From positions 1 to 32,952 of the forward strand of contig CAJOPE010000118.1 of NCBI GenBank assembly GCA_905236815.1: a DNA stretch of 32,952 nucleotides. Reading direction: 5' to 3'. A model generated the notes under the pieces. That model made no database searches. It saw only the letters and a list, made by a program, of their open reading frames with translations, and was not told the origin of the DNA. This stretch comes from an uncultured Prevotella sp. (GTDB taxonomy: Bacteria; Bacteroidota; Bacteroidia; Bacteroidales; Bacteroidaceae). A program made the translations under genes and the position numbers. This document shows positions 16,426 through 24,659 of the stretch, in pieces (within the stretch, counting starts at the first letter, position 1; each line of letters starts with the position of its first letter).

Positions 16426-17677
16426 AAAGCCCAATACCATCCAACAAATTCCAGCCAAAACAACCTCTATGGTAATATACTTTACAAGTAGAAACATTAT
16501 CAAATGTATGATTATCAACTAGTTCTACCCAGGCAACATTTTCTGAACCACTAATTTTAACCTCTAATATTTTAATCTCTTTAGTAAAAGATCTCTTTGA
16601 TAATTTGTAATTAATATTGCGAATCGATATTTCTGCTGCTTGGCATTGTTGTTGAGAACTACAGAACGAATCATTAACAAGAAAAGTTATCGGAACAAAT
16701 ATCATTGATAAAACAACCAAGAAAAGCATCCAATTAACAACTAGTTCTACACCAGACTGAATTTTCCGCTTTATACGACTGTATAATTTCATCCTTCCAA
16801 CTAAAGAATCGATAATATACAATATCAAATATAAAGGTATACCAAAATACATTTCTATATGAAAAGGCAGAAATGTATGTAAATACGCCTTAACACCATT
16901 ATACAGAAGACAAATGAAAAATATGAAATAAAACGAATACTGTGCAAAAACCTGCCAACTAAAAGGTCTTGAAGGTATCCAGAAAGTATAAAAATGTCCT
17001 GTTGGATTAGTTACTAAATCCTTCATTGAGTTAATAAAAATCCTATCTACCTTAACATACCCACGAAGCTGTTCAACCAACATCAATCTAATTGCATAAG
17101 ACTTTCTGCGTGGAATATAAATATGTTCAATAAAAGGGATCATATTATTAAATGCGTCATTTTCGATTGCTACAACAGATAATGGTAAACTGATATCTAT
17201 GCGATTGTCGCCATTTAGAGTTGCATCATATAAACCACTCCAACCATTATAGATTCTATCAACCCCCTCTTTGAATATTAACTTACGAAGATTGAAAAAC
17301 TGAGGTTTGAACTGAATATCAGGATCATGACTAATTGAGTATGAAAGATGACGAACACCAGCCCTGACTGTAACTACCCCATCTTTCACAAATGGATAAA
17401 GAAGCATCTTACCATCTTCAGAATAGATACCATTTTCATCAAAAGTAATTGGTGCAATTTTTTTCTTTGTCAAATTATAGTAAGAATATCCCTTTATGCC
17501 TCTAAGGATAAAATGGTTTCTACTAATACGTATTATCTCATCATACCATTTGTCCAATAACAACTCACCATTCCGACTCACGACATTCGCTCTTCCGTCC
17601 TTGCAGATAACACACATATTCGCATCAAAAGTACCTATCTTTTGATATGCAGTTGTTTCTGTTACTGTTGCATCCAT
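16424..17677 (-). CDS. Orphan membrane protein with WG-like and BspA-like LRR segments
   Basis: A 417-residue protein from ATG 17677; an in-frame TTG at 17698 would add seven residues, but the ATG leaves a normal leader after the promoter. Numbers below use the ATG. Residues about 20-95 resemble WG-type beta repeats (VICKDGRANVVSRNGELLL). ISLPLSVVAIENDAFNN (162-178) and the following HIYIPRR match a BspA-type leucine-rich repeat. Three hydrophobic segments at about 242-262, 275-293 and 311-334 are probable membrane helices, followed by a cysteine-containing C-terminal domain (about 335-417). There is no signal peptide. The gene is noticeably more AT-rich than its neighbours and is isolated between a convergent operon and a repeat-bearing gap. 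Recent acquisition is possible. Function unknown. Confidence 0.75.
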   Translation of the reverse strand: MDATVTETTAYQKIGTFDANMCVICKDGRANVVSRNGELLLDKWYDEIIRISRNHFILRGIKGYSYYNLTKKKIAPITFDENGIYSEDGKMLLYPFVKDGVVTVRAGVRHLSYSISHDPDIQFKPQFFNLRKLIFKEGVDRIYNGWSGLYDATLNGDNRIDISLPLSVVAIENDAFNNMIPFIEHIYIPRRKSYAIRLMLVEQLRGYVKVDRIFINSMKDLVTNPTGHFYTFWIPSRPFSWQVFAQYSFYFIFFICLLYNGVKAYLHTFLPFHIEMYFGIPLYLILYIIDSLVGRMKLYSRIKRKIQSGVELVVNWMLFLVVLSMIFVPITFLVNDSFCSSQQQCQAAEISIRNINYKLSKRSFTKEIKILEVKISGSENVAWVELVDNHTFDNVSTCKVYYHRGCFGWNLLDGIGL

Positions 17678-17724
17678 ATTATTCGATAAAGTATCCAACT
17701 ATCAAAATTCATTTTCGCTAAATG

Positions 17725-17755
17725 CAAAGGTATAGATTTTCTGACAAAGAAAAGG
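17725..17755 (-). promoter_or_regulatory. Bacteroidota-type promoter for the orphan membrane protein
   Basis: On the minus strand TACCTTTG (17732-17725) fits TAnnTTTG. The -33 element is weak (CCTT, 17755-17752, 19 bases upstream). The predicted transcript start near 17718 leaves about 40 bases before ATG 17677. Confidence 0.5.
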
Positions 17756-18042
17756 GTTTGAAAAAGATAATTTTCCATTATAAAGCAATCCTTACTATCA
17801 TTCTAACCTAAATTATCCATAAAACATTCCGTAATCTTAGGCAGCAGTACCATACATTCACTATACTTATATAATGTCAAACGATTGTTTCACATTATAT
17901 GAAACGACCGTTTAATATTATATGAAACGGCCGTTTCACGTTATGTCAAACGACCGTTTCACATTATCAATATATAGCAATTAGCTAGTTAAACCTAACA
18001 AAATCAAACAATTATCTATATGATATCAAAGATGAAACAATA
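17756..18042. other. Gene-free gap between glmM and the orphan gene
   Basis: About 290 bases of AT-rich DNA between the glmM terminator and the promoter of the orphan gene, within a 424-base gene-free stretch (17678-18101). No open frame of useful length on either strand. The only structure is the 23-bp repeat array at 17875-17966. Confidence 0.7.
17875..17966. repeat. Four exact 23-bp tandem repeats with palindromic cores
   Basis: Units begin at 17875, 17898, 17921 and 17944, each exactly 23 bases. The consensus is TrTsAAACGACCGTTTCACA followed by TTA. Each core is a near-palindrome (AAACGACCGTTT); in unit 3 TGAAACGGCCGTTTCA (17923-17938) is a perfect 16-base palindrome. The junctions are also inverted repeats (CGTTTCA...TGAAACG), so hairpins can form within or between units. 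There are no spacers, so it is not a CRISPR array. It lies about 140-250 bases upstream of the orphan gene promoter and beyond the glmM terminator. Confidence 0.9.
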
Positions 18043-18080
18043 CAAAAAAAAGGTCGCAATCTTAACAGATTGCGACCTTT
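18043..18080 (-). terminator. Strong terminator of glmM
   Basis: AAAGGTCGCAATCT (18049-18062) pairs perfectly with AGATTGCGACCTTT (18067-18080), loop TAAC. On the minus strand the stem runs into eight T residues. It lies 21 bases past the glmM stop. Confidence 0.9.
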
Positions 18081-18101
18081 CTTTATAATAAATGCAGCAA
18101 A

Positions 18102-19493
18102 CTACTGCATATCATATACCACCTGCATCAATTTCTTGCCGAGTTCGTCAGCCTCCTCCATGGTGTGAGCCTCACTATAAACGCGGATAATAGGCTCAGT
18201 ATTACTCTTGCGGAGATGTACCCACTTATCAGGGAAATCGAGTTTCACGCCATCGATATCAGTTACCTGAACATCCTTTTCTTTTCCATAAAGCTCCTTC
18301 ACTTTAACAAGGATAGCATCTACATCTGTAGAAGCGGTGAGATCAATACGGTTCTTGGCAATAAAATACTCAGGGAATGAAGCACGAAGTTCACTAGTCT
18401 TCAAGCCCTTCTGAGCCAAAGAAGAGAGGAATAGAGCGATACCTACGAGAGCATCACGACCATAATGGCTTTCTGGATAGATAACTCCACCATTACCCTC
18501 ACCACCGATAACAGCCTTTACATCTTTCATCTTGGTAGTAACATTCACCTCGCCTACTGCTGCAGCATAGTAAGTACAACCATGCTTCTCGGTAACATCG
18601 CGAAGTGCACGTGTAGAGCTCAAGTTGCTAACGGTAGCACCCTTCACATGATCAAGGATGTAATCAGCTACTGTAACGAGTGTATACTCCTCTCCATACA
18701 TCTTACCATCTTCTTGAATAAAAGCAAGACGGTCAACATCTGGGTCTACAACAACACCAAGATCATAACCACCCTTGGCAATCTCACCCATAATGCCACC
18801 GAGATTTTTCTCCAATGGCTCTGGATTGTGTGCAAAATCACCATTAGCCTCACCATTCAAGAACTTAGCCTCAACGCCCAAAGCCTTGAACAAACCTGGG
18901 AGAATAATACCACCAACAGAGTTAACAGTATCAACGATCACCTTGAACTTTGCCTTCTTGATAGCCTCAACATCAACAAGATCGAGTGCAAGCACTGCAT
19001 CGATGTGACGCTGATCGAAAGTATCATCATCTGTATACTGACCCATGTGGTCAACATCAGCATAATCGAAGTCTTCTTTCTCGGCAATAGAGAGAACCTC
19101 ATTGCCATCGTCCTTAGTCAAGAATTCACCTTCGTTATTCAATAGTTTCAAGGCATTCCAATGACGAGGATTATGGCTTGCTGTAATGATGATACCACCC
19201 TCGGCACCAGTCATACGAACAGCCAACTCAGTTGTTGGAGTAGTTGCCAAGCCAATATTGATAACGTCATATCCCATGCCCATAAGAGTGCCACAAACGA
19301 CATTCTTTACCATTGCGCCTGAGATACGAGCATCGCGGCCTACAACAATCTTGTTACTATTACACTTACCACTACGACGGATGAATGTAGCGTAAGCAGA
19401 GGTGAACTTTACGATGTCGAGCGGATTAAGAGTATCGCCCGCAGGTCCGCCAATAGTACCACGGATACCTGAAATAGATTTGATAAGAGTCAT
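18102..19493 (-). CDS. glmM: Phosphoglucosamine mutase (phosphohexomutase)
   Basis: A 463-residue cytosolic alpha-D-phosphohexomutase; GlmM makes glucosamine 1-phosphate for UDP-GlcNAc and cell-wall synthesis. The phosphoserine loop TASHNP is at 104-109 (S106). The metal loop DPDVDR is at 250-255. The sugar-specificity loop is GEGNGG (331-336), and the phosphate-binding loop is RKSNTEPIIR (428-437). The family also includes phosphomannomutase and phosphoglucomutase; GEGNGG differs from the GEQSGH of E. coli GlmM, so substrate choice is not certain, although the Bacteroidota members are generally annotated GlmM. It lies 11 bases after the DUF4827 lipoprotein gene and ends at a strong terminator. 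Confidence 0.88.
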   Translation of the reverse strand: MTLIKSISGIRGTIGGPAGDTLNPLDIVKFTSAYATFIRRSGKCNSNKIVVGRDARISGAMVKNVVCGTLMGMGYDVINIGLATTPTTELAVRMTGAEGGIIITASHNPRHWNALKLLNNEGEFLTKDDGNEVLSIAEKEDFDYADVDHMGQYTDDDTFDQRHIDAVLALDLVDVEAIKKAKFKVIVDTVNSVGGIILPGLFKALGVEAKFLNGEANGDFAHNPEPLEKNLGGIMGEIAKGGYDLGVVVDPDVDRLAFIQEDGKMYGEEYTLVTVADYILDHVKGATVSNLSSTRALRDVTEKHGCTYYAAAVGEVNVTTKMKDVKAVIGGEGNGGVIYPESHYGRDALVGIALFLSSLAQKGLKTSELRASFPEYFIAKNRIDLTASTDVDAILVKVKELYGKEKDVQVTDIDGVKLDFPDKWVHLRKSNTEPIIRVYSEAHTMEEADELGKKLMQVVYDMQ

Positions 19494-19504
19494 AATTATC
19501 TTAT

Positions 19505-20161
19505 TTATTTTGCACCTAGCTCATAGGTAATTTCGTAAAAATAAGGAACAACATACTGTGATGCCGTGCTGTTTCCCTGTCCATGAGGTACAATCAAGCG
19601 TACCTTTGCCAAACCTTTCTCACTAGTATAACGGCCCAATTTGATATAAGGAAGGGCAGCAAGCCAAGCAGAAGGAACAGAAGCAGATGAATATGCTTGA
19701 TACATCAAACTACGACTTGGCTCAAACGAAGCTGTATAAGTTCCTGAAGTGCAAGTTACATACATCTTGTCATTATAAAAAGATGTAGATGCTGCCATAT
19801 TTGTGAGCCAACTATACTCCTTACTGCTTCTGAAAAGAGAAGCCTCCTTGAAACGACAGAGGATTGTTTTTGAGCCACTGGTAAAAGTTTCTCCAGAACC
19901 TACTTCACAAATCTGCATATAAACACCAGTACTCTCGATAAGAACATACTCATTCTTTGTAGTATCAGTAGGAGCCTGATTTGCTGCTATATTTGCCTTG
20001 AACTGCGATTCTGAAATAACTTTTATGTTATTATCGCGAATATAAGCATTAATTGTATCGTTCTCTTTATCACGCTGTTCTGCATAAGTTTCTGTATCCT
20101 GACAAGATGCAAAAACTACAACACTCAACATTACGAAAATACCGTAAATTATCTTTTTCAT
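19505..20161 (-). CDS. DUF4827 lipoprotein
   Basis: A 218-residue lipoprotein: signal residues 1-19, lipobox VFASC with C20 the acylated residue. The mature domain begins with a charged helix (TYAEQRDKENDTINAYI) and continues with beta-rich sequence typical of DUF4827, which I recall as having an FKBP-like fold. No catalytic residues are apparent, so peptidyl-prolyl isomerase activity should not be assumed. It precedes glmM by 11 bases and is likely co-transcribed with it from a promoter at 20191-20198. A long inverted repeat surrounds that promoter. Role unknown; the mutase neighbour suggests the envelope. Confidence 0.85.
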   Translation of the reverse strand: MKKIIYGIFVMLSVVVFASCQDTETYAEQRDKENDTINAYIRDNNIKVISESQFKANIAANQAPTDTTKNEYVLIESTGVYMQICEVGSGETFTSGSKTILCRFKEASLFRSSKEYSWLTNMAASTSFYNDKMYVTCTSGTYTASFEPSRSLMYQAYSSASVPSAWLAALPYIKLGRYTSEKGLAKVRLIVPHGQGNSTASQYVVPYFYEITYELGAK

Positions 20162-20170
20162 TTTCTTGTT

Positions 20171-20229
20171 ATAACTATTTTGGGGACAAAGTTACGAAAA
20201 ATCGTCTACATTTCATCCCCAAAAGTTAT
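20171..20229. repeat. Long inverted repeat around the DUF4827 promoter
   Basis: ATAACTATTTTGGGGA (20171-20186) pairs with TCCCCAAAAGTTAT (20216-20229): 14 pairs with a TA bulge, and a 29-base interior. The interior contains a minus-strand TAACTTTG box (plus CAAAGTTA, 20187-20194), so the repeat flanks a promoter. No T-tract on either side. Confidence 0.6.
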
Positions 20230-20242
20230 AATTTATTCTATA

Positions 20243-21280
20243 TTATCTTAACATATCGGCATAAGCCTGTATTGCTTTTCTTGCAATCTGTTCAGCTTCC
20301 TGAATATTGCAGAATAATTTGCCACCACTTGCATTCAAATGACCACCACCATTAAAGAACTCGGCAGCCACCTTATTGCAAGGGAAATCATCGTATGAGC
20401 GAAGACTTACCAACACCAGATTTTCCTTCTCTACATCCTCTCGAAGTGAGATTGACAACTTATGACCACTAATGCGAAGTGGTTCATTCACAAGACCTTC
20501 CAAATCACCCTTGATGAAATGGAAACGTTCCATTTCTTCTTTAGTGACAGAATAGTAGGAAGCATGGAGTTCGTCTATCACATTTAGTTTCTGACACATC
20601 ACATAGCCACGGAATCGAATTGCCCATGGACTATAGGTGTTGAAAACATTACGATAGATTTTATCCTTATCTATGCCCTTCGTGAGCAGCTGACTGATGA
20701 TGAAGTAGATATCTGGATTTGTGGAATTATAGGTAAATCCACCTGTATCCGTCATCATACCACAATATACAGGTACTGCCCACTTGCGATTCATTGACTC
20801 AAAGCCGCCCAACTGCCACACAATTCGGAATACCAACTCGCAAGTACTGCTACAGGTTGGAAAAGATACCAAAAGATCGGCATTTGGAAATACAGGATTC
20901 AGATGATGATCGAACACTACAACCTTTGCCTTTGTGGAAAGCAGGCAATCTTTCATCTCGTCAATTCTGTCAGACGAATTAAAGTCAAGACAGAAAACCA
21001 AGTCTGCCTTGTCAAAAGCCTCACTGACAACATCAGGATGCTTGTCGTAACGTACAATACGCTCAGAACAAGGTAACCATTTCAGAAAATCAGGATAAGC
21101 ATCAGGAACACATATAAAAGGATTCTTGCCTAGAGAACGAAGGTATTCAGCCCAACCAAGACAAGAACCTAAAGCATCACCATCAGGTGACTTGTGACCA
21201 CATATTACAATACGTTGAGAAGCCGCTACTAACTCATTGAGGGTAGCGACTTCTGTATCTTGCAAAAGATTTATTTGCAT
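20243..21280 (-). CDS. DHH/DHHA1 phosphoesterase (NrnA-like)
   Basis: A 345-residue cytosolic Mn-dependent phosphoesterase of the NrnA/oligoribonuclease type, which degrades very short RNA (nanoRNA), and in some members pAp or cyclic dinucleotide products. Motif I is GHKSPDGDALGS (28-39, H29, D33, D35). The DHH motif is FDHH (123-126). The DHHA1 domain motif GGGHLNASGG is at 311-320. The frame is open to a TTG at 21316 inside the upstream gene, but ATG 21280 starts one base after the upstream stop and fits better. It follows a nucleotidyltransferase gene in the same operon. Confidence 0.9.
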   Translation of the reverse strand: MQINLLQDTEVATLNELVAASQRIVICGHKSPDGDALGSCLGWAEYLRSLGKNPFICVPDAYPDFLKWLPCSERIVRYDKHPDVVSEAFDKADLVFCLDFNSSDRIDEMKDCLLSTKAKVVVFDHHLNPVFPNADLLVSFPTCSSTCELVFRIVWQLGGFESMNRKWAVPVYCGMMTDTGGFTYNSTNPDIYFIISQLLTKGIDKDKIYRNVFNTYSPWAIRFRGYVMCQKLNVIDELHASYYSVTKEEMERFHFIKGDLEGLVNEPLRISGHKLSISLREDVEKENLVLVSLRSYDDFPCNKVAAEFFNGGGHLNASGGKLFCNIQEAEQIARKAIQAYADMLR

Positions 21281-21281
21281 T

Positions 21282-22196
21282 TTAGAAGAGTTTATTAGGA
21301 TAAACTCCGTCGTCAACCAAGCTTTGAATCTTATCTACAACGCTCTGACGATCGGCAGAATAAGTAACACCAAACCACTTGCTAGTAGTATCAAGCACCT
21401 CGCAGGTAGCAGTTCCGTCAGTAATCAGTTTATTAACAACCCAAGGAATAAGATACTCAGCCTTGATGTTTGCCTTTGTTTCAGGAGCATCGAGGAAGCC
21501 CTTGAAGAACTGGTCGCTATATTCGAAATAATCTGGTGTGAAGCCCCAAACATTCATGGAAACTGGAGTGTTGTCGGAAATCTTAACCCACTCTCCATTC
21601 TCGTCTTTGTAAGCTACATTTCCATCTTCCTTACGTTCGATTTCAGTACGCTCCACGCAATCAGTAAGTTTGTCATTAGCATCCTTAGCACAAACGCCAC
21701 GAGAAACAGTACCATTATCACTCAAGGTATTACCTACACGGAAACCTACCATGGCATAAGTATTTTTGCTGCCTTCAGGAAGATCTGCAAGGAACTTGCC
21801 GATAACCTTAAAGCAATCACGATTGTAGAAGTCATCACAGTTGATAACACAGAAAGGCTCCTTAATAACATTCTTTGCCATCATTACAGCATGATTGGTA
21901 CCCCAAGGTTTTGTACGTCCCTCTGGTGTAGTATAGCCCTCAGGAAGTGCATCAAGTGACTGGAATACAAGTTCGCATGGAACATGACCCTCATACTTAG
22001 CAAGAATCTTCTCGCGGAATTCCTGTTCAAAGTCCTTACGGATGACCCAGACAATTTTGCCAAAGCCAGCCTGAATAGCATCGTAGATAGAATAATCCAT
22101 GATAGTCTCGCCATTAGGTCCTAGACCATCAAGCTGTTTCAGACCACCGTAACGGCTGCCCATACCGGCAGCAAGAAGTAACAAAGTTGGTTTCAT
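21282..22196 (-). CDS. Sugar nucleotidyltransferase
   Basis: A 304-residue NTP-transferase. The signature LAAGMGSRYGGLKQ (8-21) is the nucleotide-binding loop, and NCDDF around residue 120 provides a metal-binding aspartate. The family makes NDP-sugars from NTP and a sugar 1-phosphate; the particular sugar cannot be read from sequence. The insertion KEDGNVAYKDENGEWVK near 190-210 is charged. It is first in a minus-strand operon with the NrnA-like gene one base downstream, and has a good promoter (TACTTTTG). A role in envelope glycan precursors is inference. Confidence 0.87.
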   Translation of the reverse strand: MKPTLLLLAAGMGSRYGGLKQLDGLGPNGETIMDYSIYDAIQAGFGKIVWVIRKDFEQEFREKILAKYEGHVPCELVFQSLDALPEGYTTPEGRTKPWGTNHAVMMAKNVIKEPFCVINCDDFYNRDCFKVIGKFLADLPEGSKNTYAMVGFRVGNTLSDNGTVSRGVCAKDANDKLTDCVERTEIERKEDGNVAYKDENGEWVKISDNTPVSMNVWGFTPDYFEYSDQFFKGFLDAPETKANIKAEYLIPWVVNKLITDGTATCEVLDTTSKWFGVTYSADRQSVVDKIQSLVDDGVYPNKLF

Positions 22197-22236
22197 AACT
22201 ACTTTATTTTTAAATATTGTTTTTTAATTCTGATTG

Positions 22237-22266
22237 CAAAAGTAATAAATTATATGTAGAAACAAG
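22237..22266 (-). promoter_or_regulatory. Bacteroidota-type promoter for the nucleotidyltransferase operon
   Basis: Minus-strand TACTTTTG (22244-22237) fits TAnnTTTG, with CTTG (22266-22263) 18 bases upstream. The leader to ATG 22196 is about 35 bases. Confidence 0.6.
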
Positions 22267-22290
22267 AAAGATATTCTCTTTTCTTGAAAG
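22262..22290 (-). terminator. Imperfect terminator after tamL
   Basis: On the minus strand CAAGAAA...GA pairs with TC...TTTCTTG (between about 22286 and 22263) around GAATA with a bulge, followed by TTTC. It overlaps the -33 region of the next promoter. A modest terminator call. Confidence 0.4.
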
Positions 22291-22301
22291 TTTTTTGCCG
22301 A

Positions 22302-24659
22302 CTAGAAAGGATAACCCACTGCCAGGTGGAGACACTGTGCTTCCTTGAAACTTGTGATATTATAGAAGCCATGCTTGTTGGTCTCGTATGGAAGGTGAAG
22401 TCCTATACCCCAGTCCACACGAATGACAAACATTCCGAGGTCATATCGCACACCTACACCAGTACCCAAAGCCATCTGTCGGAAGAAATCCTTTACCTGA
22501 AATTTGCCACTTGTCACCTCATCATCGTGTAGATTCCATACATTACCAGCATCAAGGAAGATTGCACCATAAAGGTCGCCAAATAACTTCGGACGGTATT
22601 CTAGATTCATCAGCAATTTCACATCACCTGTCTGATCAATATAAGAATGCTTTTTATCAATTGGATAGTACTTTCCTGGTCCGATACTTCGAACATTGAA
22701 TGCCCTCACACTATTGGCGCCTCCAATATAGAATTGTTCGTAATAAGGAGCCTTTATAGAATTTCCATAAGTCCAGATAACACCTGCATTTACATGAGCT
22801 ACCAGAGATGCATTTTCGCCCATACTCCACTTCTTGGCAAAGTCGGTTTCAACTTTCAAGAACTGTGCATAATGGTTCTTGAACATTGTCTTGGTTGTAT
22901 CATTCCATTGTTTCCCAAAAGCAGCATAGCCCAAGGACAATAAATTACCAGCCTCACTAACAGTGGTTTCCCATGTAATTGGATTACGATAATCAACAGG
23001 GGAATTATATCTATAAGTAAAGCTCATCTTTGGAACAAACTGGTCCTCCATTGACTTTTTAAGATATGGCTTGTCTTGCAGAATCACCTTGAAAGTATCC
23101 GTCTGCATATTCATATATTCATAGGTAAGAATCAAAGGACTCCATGAATAGCTTGACTGAGCCGAAGTCTGCCAATCATAGGTAAGTTCACCAGAAACCA
23201 CATGACGACGATAATAGCCTGCACGATTGAGCACATTGAAGGCACCACGAAGTGTAGTTGTCGGCACAGAATAGTAGTTATAACGACGGCGACGTTTTCC
23301 TTTTTTACGCTGATTTTGGTTATAAGAATAGAACAGACTGCGAGGGGTCAGTATTCTTGGAAAGACAATAGCCGCATCAGCTCCATACTCCCAAGAATTT
23401 ACATCAGAAGCATTAGATACTCCAGAATTACCCTGATACCATTCATAAGAACCATGAAGATTGATATCAAGTTTTTCTCCACCTCGGAATGCATTTCGCT
23501 TGGTTAGACCAAGTACCAATTCTGGTCCAATTCTTCCCGTAGTCTTACCTTTTGCATTGGCTTCAATATACAAATCATAAGGTTTATCAAACATTAAGTC
23601 AAGATCCAAATCCAATGTGTCACAATCTCGAGAATTATTGCGAGGGGTAAAATTGAAAGTAGTGGAAGTAAACAATCCTGTACCTTGAATTCCCTGTTTT
23701 GACTCCAACTCATTTTCGTAGCTATACAACTGATTGGAACGAAGTTTCATTTGACGAAGAAGAACACCTGTACGAATTGGTGGACGACTTCCGTTAAAAT
23801 ACAAGGAGAAACGACGACGAATAAGTGAGTCTTTTAATTGGTCGTTATACTGCTTACGGAAGTTGATACGCATCTTTCCAATATACCATTTATGCAAAGC
23901 CTTATTGTCGAGACTATCTGCCATTCGGAACTGTAGCTGTACCTTTCCAGGCACATTTAATGTATCGGCAAGATAGGATGAGTAGCCATTCTCGTAATAA
24001 TAGTAGCCATTATTACGGAACAAACTTGTGATGCGCTGACGCTCATTTTCCAAACTTGACACACTGAAAGCATCTCCCCGCTTAATAAGTGCCTCGCTAC
24101 GAGTGGAATCAATCAGACTATCTGCATATTCAGGAAAGTTACGATAGTCTATAGAATCTATCGTCCAAAGATGGCCAAGATTTACAGTATAAGCTATCTT
24201 CGCTTTTTTCGGATTATTTTGCTGAACATCCTTATAAGTTACCAGACTATTGAAATATCCAAACTTCTTCAATTGATTCTCAGCAACTTGGGAACGAAGC
24301 TGAGGATTCACCTGACTGAGCAGTTTAGGACGGGTACCGAAAGCTCTCGTCATCCACTGACTAAATCTTGAACTATCCTGAGAAAATGCATTCCATATCC
24401 AAAGGCGAACAGGGAAAGGCGAACGATAATAGCTGCTGCCAAACAAGGCGCCATTAGGAGCTGAGGCAAGTACATACTCCATTTCCTCCTTGGTCATTTC
24501 GGCATGATCGCATTCCTCATAATTTTCATATTGAATAGGTTTCAAACCAGTAAATAGTTGTTCACCTTCTGGCAAAGCCGAAGTTGAGGAACAGGCAGCA
24601 ACTCCTAACATCAGGATTGCTCCAAGAAGTACATATATATATCTTCTGATTATCGTCAT
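22302..24659 (-). CDS. tamL: TamL, BamA-like outer-membrane lipoprotein
   Basis: A 785-residue outer-membrane protein. Residues 1-22 form a lipoprotein signal peptide (GVAAC, C23 acylated). POTRA-like domains follow (about 100-340), then a BamA-type beta-barrel occupying roughly the last 400 residues. Late barrel strands read GVGVRYDLGMFVIRVDWGIG, and the last residues LAVGYPF end with an aromatic, as expected for barrel assembly. In Bacteroidota TamL replaces TamA and works with TamB; it is lipidated, unlike proteobacterial TamA. The start codon shares ATGA with the stop of tamB, confirming the pair. It is thought to help assemble outer-membrane proteins or move lipids. Confidence 0.92.
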   Translation of the reverse strand: MTIIRRYIYVLLGAILMLGVAACSSTSALPEGEQLFTGLKPIQYENYEECDHAEMTKEEMEYVLASAPNGALFGSSYYRSPFPVRLWIWNAFSQDSSRFSQWMTRAFGTRPKLLSQVNPQLRSQVAENQLKKFGYFNSLVTYKDVQQNNPKKAKIAYTVNLGHLWTIDSIDYRNFPEYADSLIDSTRSEALIKRGDAFSVSSLENERQRITSLFRNNGYYYYENGYSSYLADTLNVPGKVQLQFRMADSLDNKALHKWYIGKMRINFRKQYNDQLKDSLIRRRFSLYFNGSRPPIRTGVLLRQMKLRSNQLYSYENELESKQGIQGTGLFTSTTFNFTPRNNSRDCDTLDLDLDLMFDKPYDLYIEANAKGKTTGRIGPELVLGLTKRNAFRGGEKLDINLHGSYEWYQGNSGVSNASDVNSWEYGADAAIVFPRILTPRSLFYSYNQNQRKKGKRRRRYNYYSVPTTTLRGAFNVLNRAGYYRRHVVSGELTYDWQTSAQSSYSWSPLILTYEYMNMQTDTFKVILQDKPYLKKSMEDQFVPKMSFTYRYNSPVDYRNPITWETTVSEAGNLLSLGYAAFGKQWNDTTKTMFKNHYAQFLKVETDFAKKWSMGENASLVAHVNAGVIWTYGNSIKAPYYEQFYIGGANSVRAFNVRSIGPGKYYPIDKKHSYIDQTGDVKLLMNLEYRPKLFGDLYGAIFLDAGNVWNLHDDEVTSGKFQVKDFFRQMALGTGVGVRYDLGMFVIRVDWGIGLHLPYETNKHGFYNITSFKEAQCLHLAVGYPF

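Noticed and set aside
16349..16522. A 57-codon plus-strand frame (starts MSYKLTKKFIHSS) right after the small lipoprotein gene
   Set aside because: It runs through the terminator hairpin and then antisense into the end of the orphan gene; no family is recognisable, so it is probably chance, though a remnant cannot be excluded.
17875..17966. CRISPR array
   Set aside because: Repeats are directly joined with no spacers and no cas genes are nearby.
18465..19145. A 226-codon plus-strand frame opposite glmM
   Set aside because: It mirrors glmM codons, lacks promoter and motif, and sits entirely within a well-supported gene.
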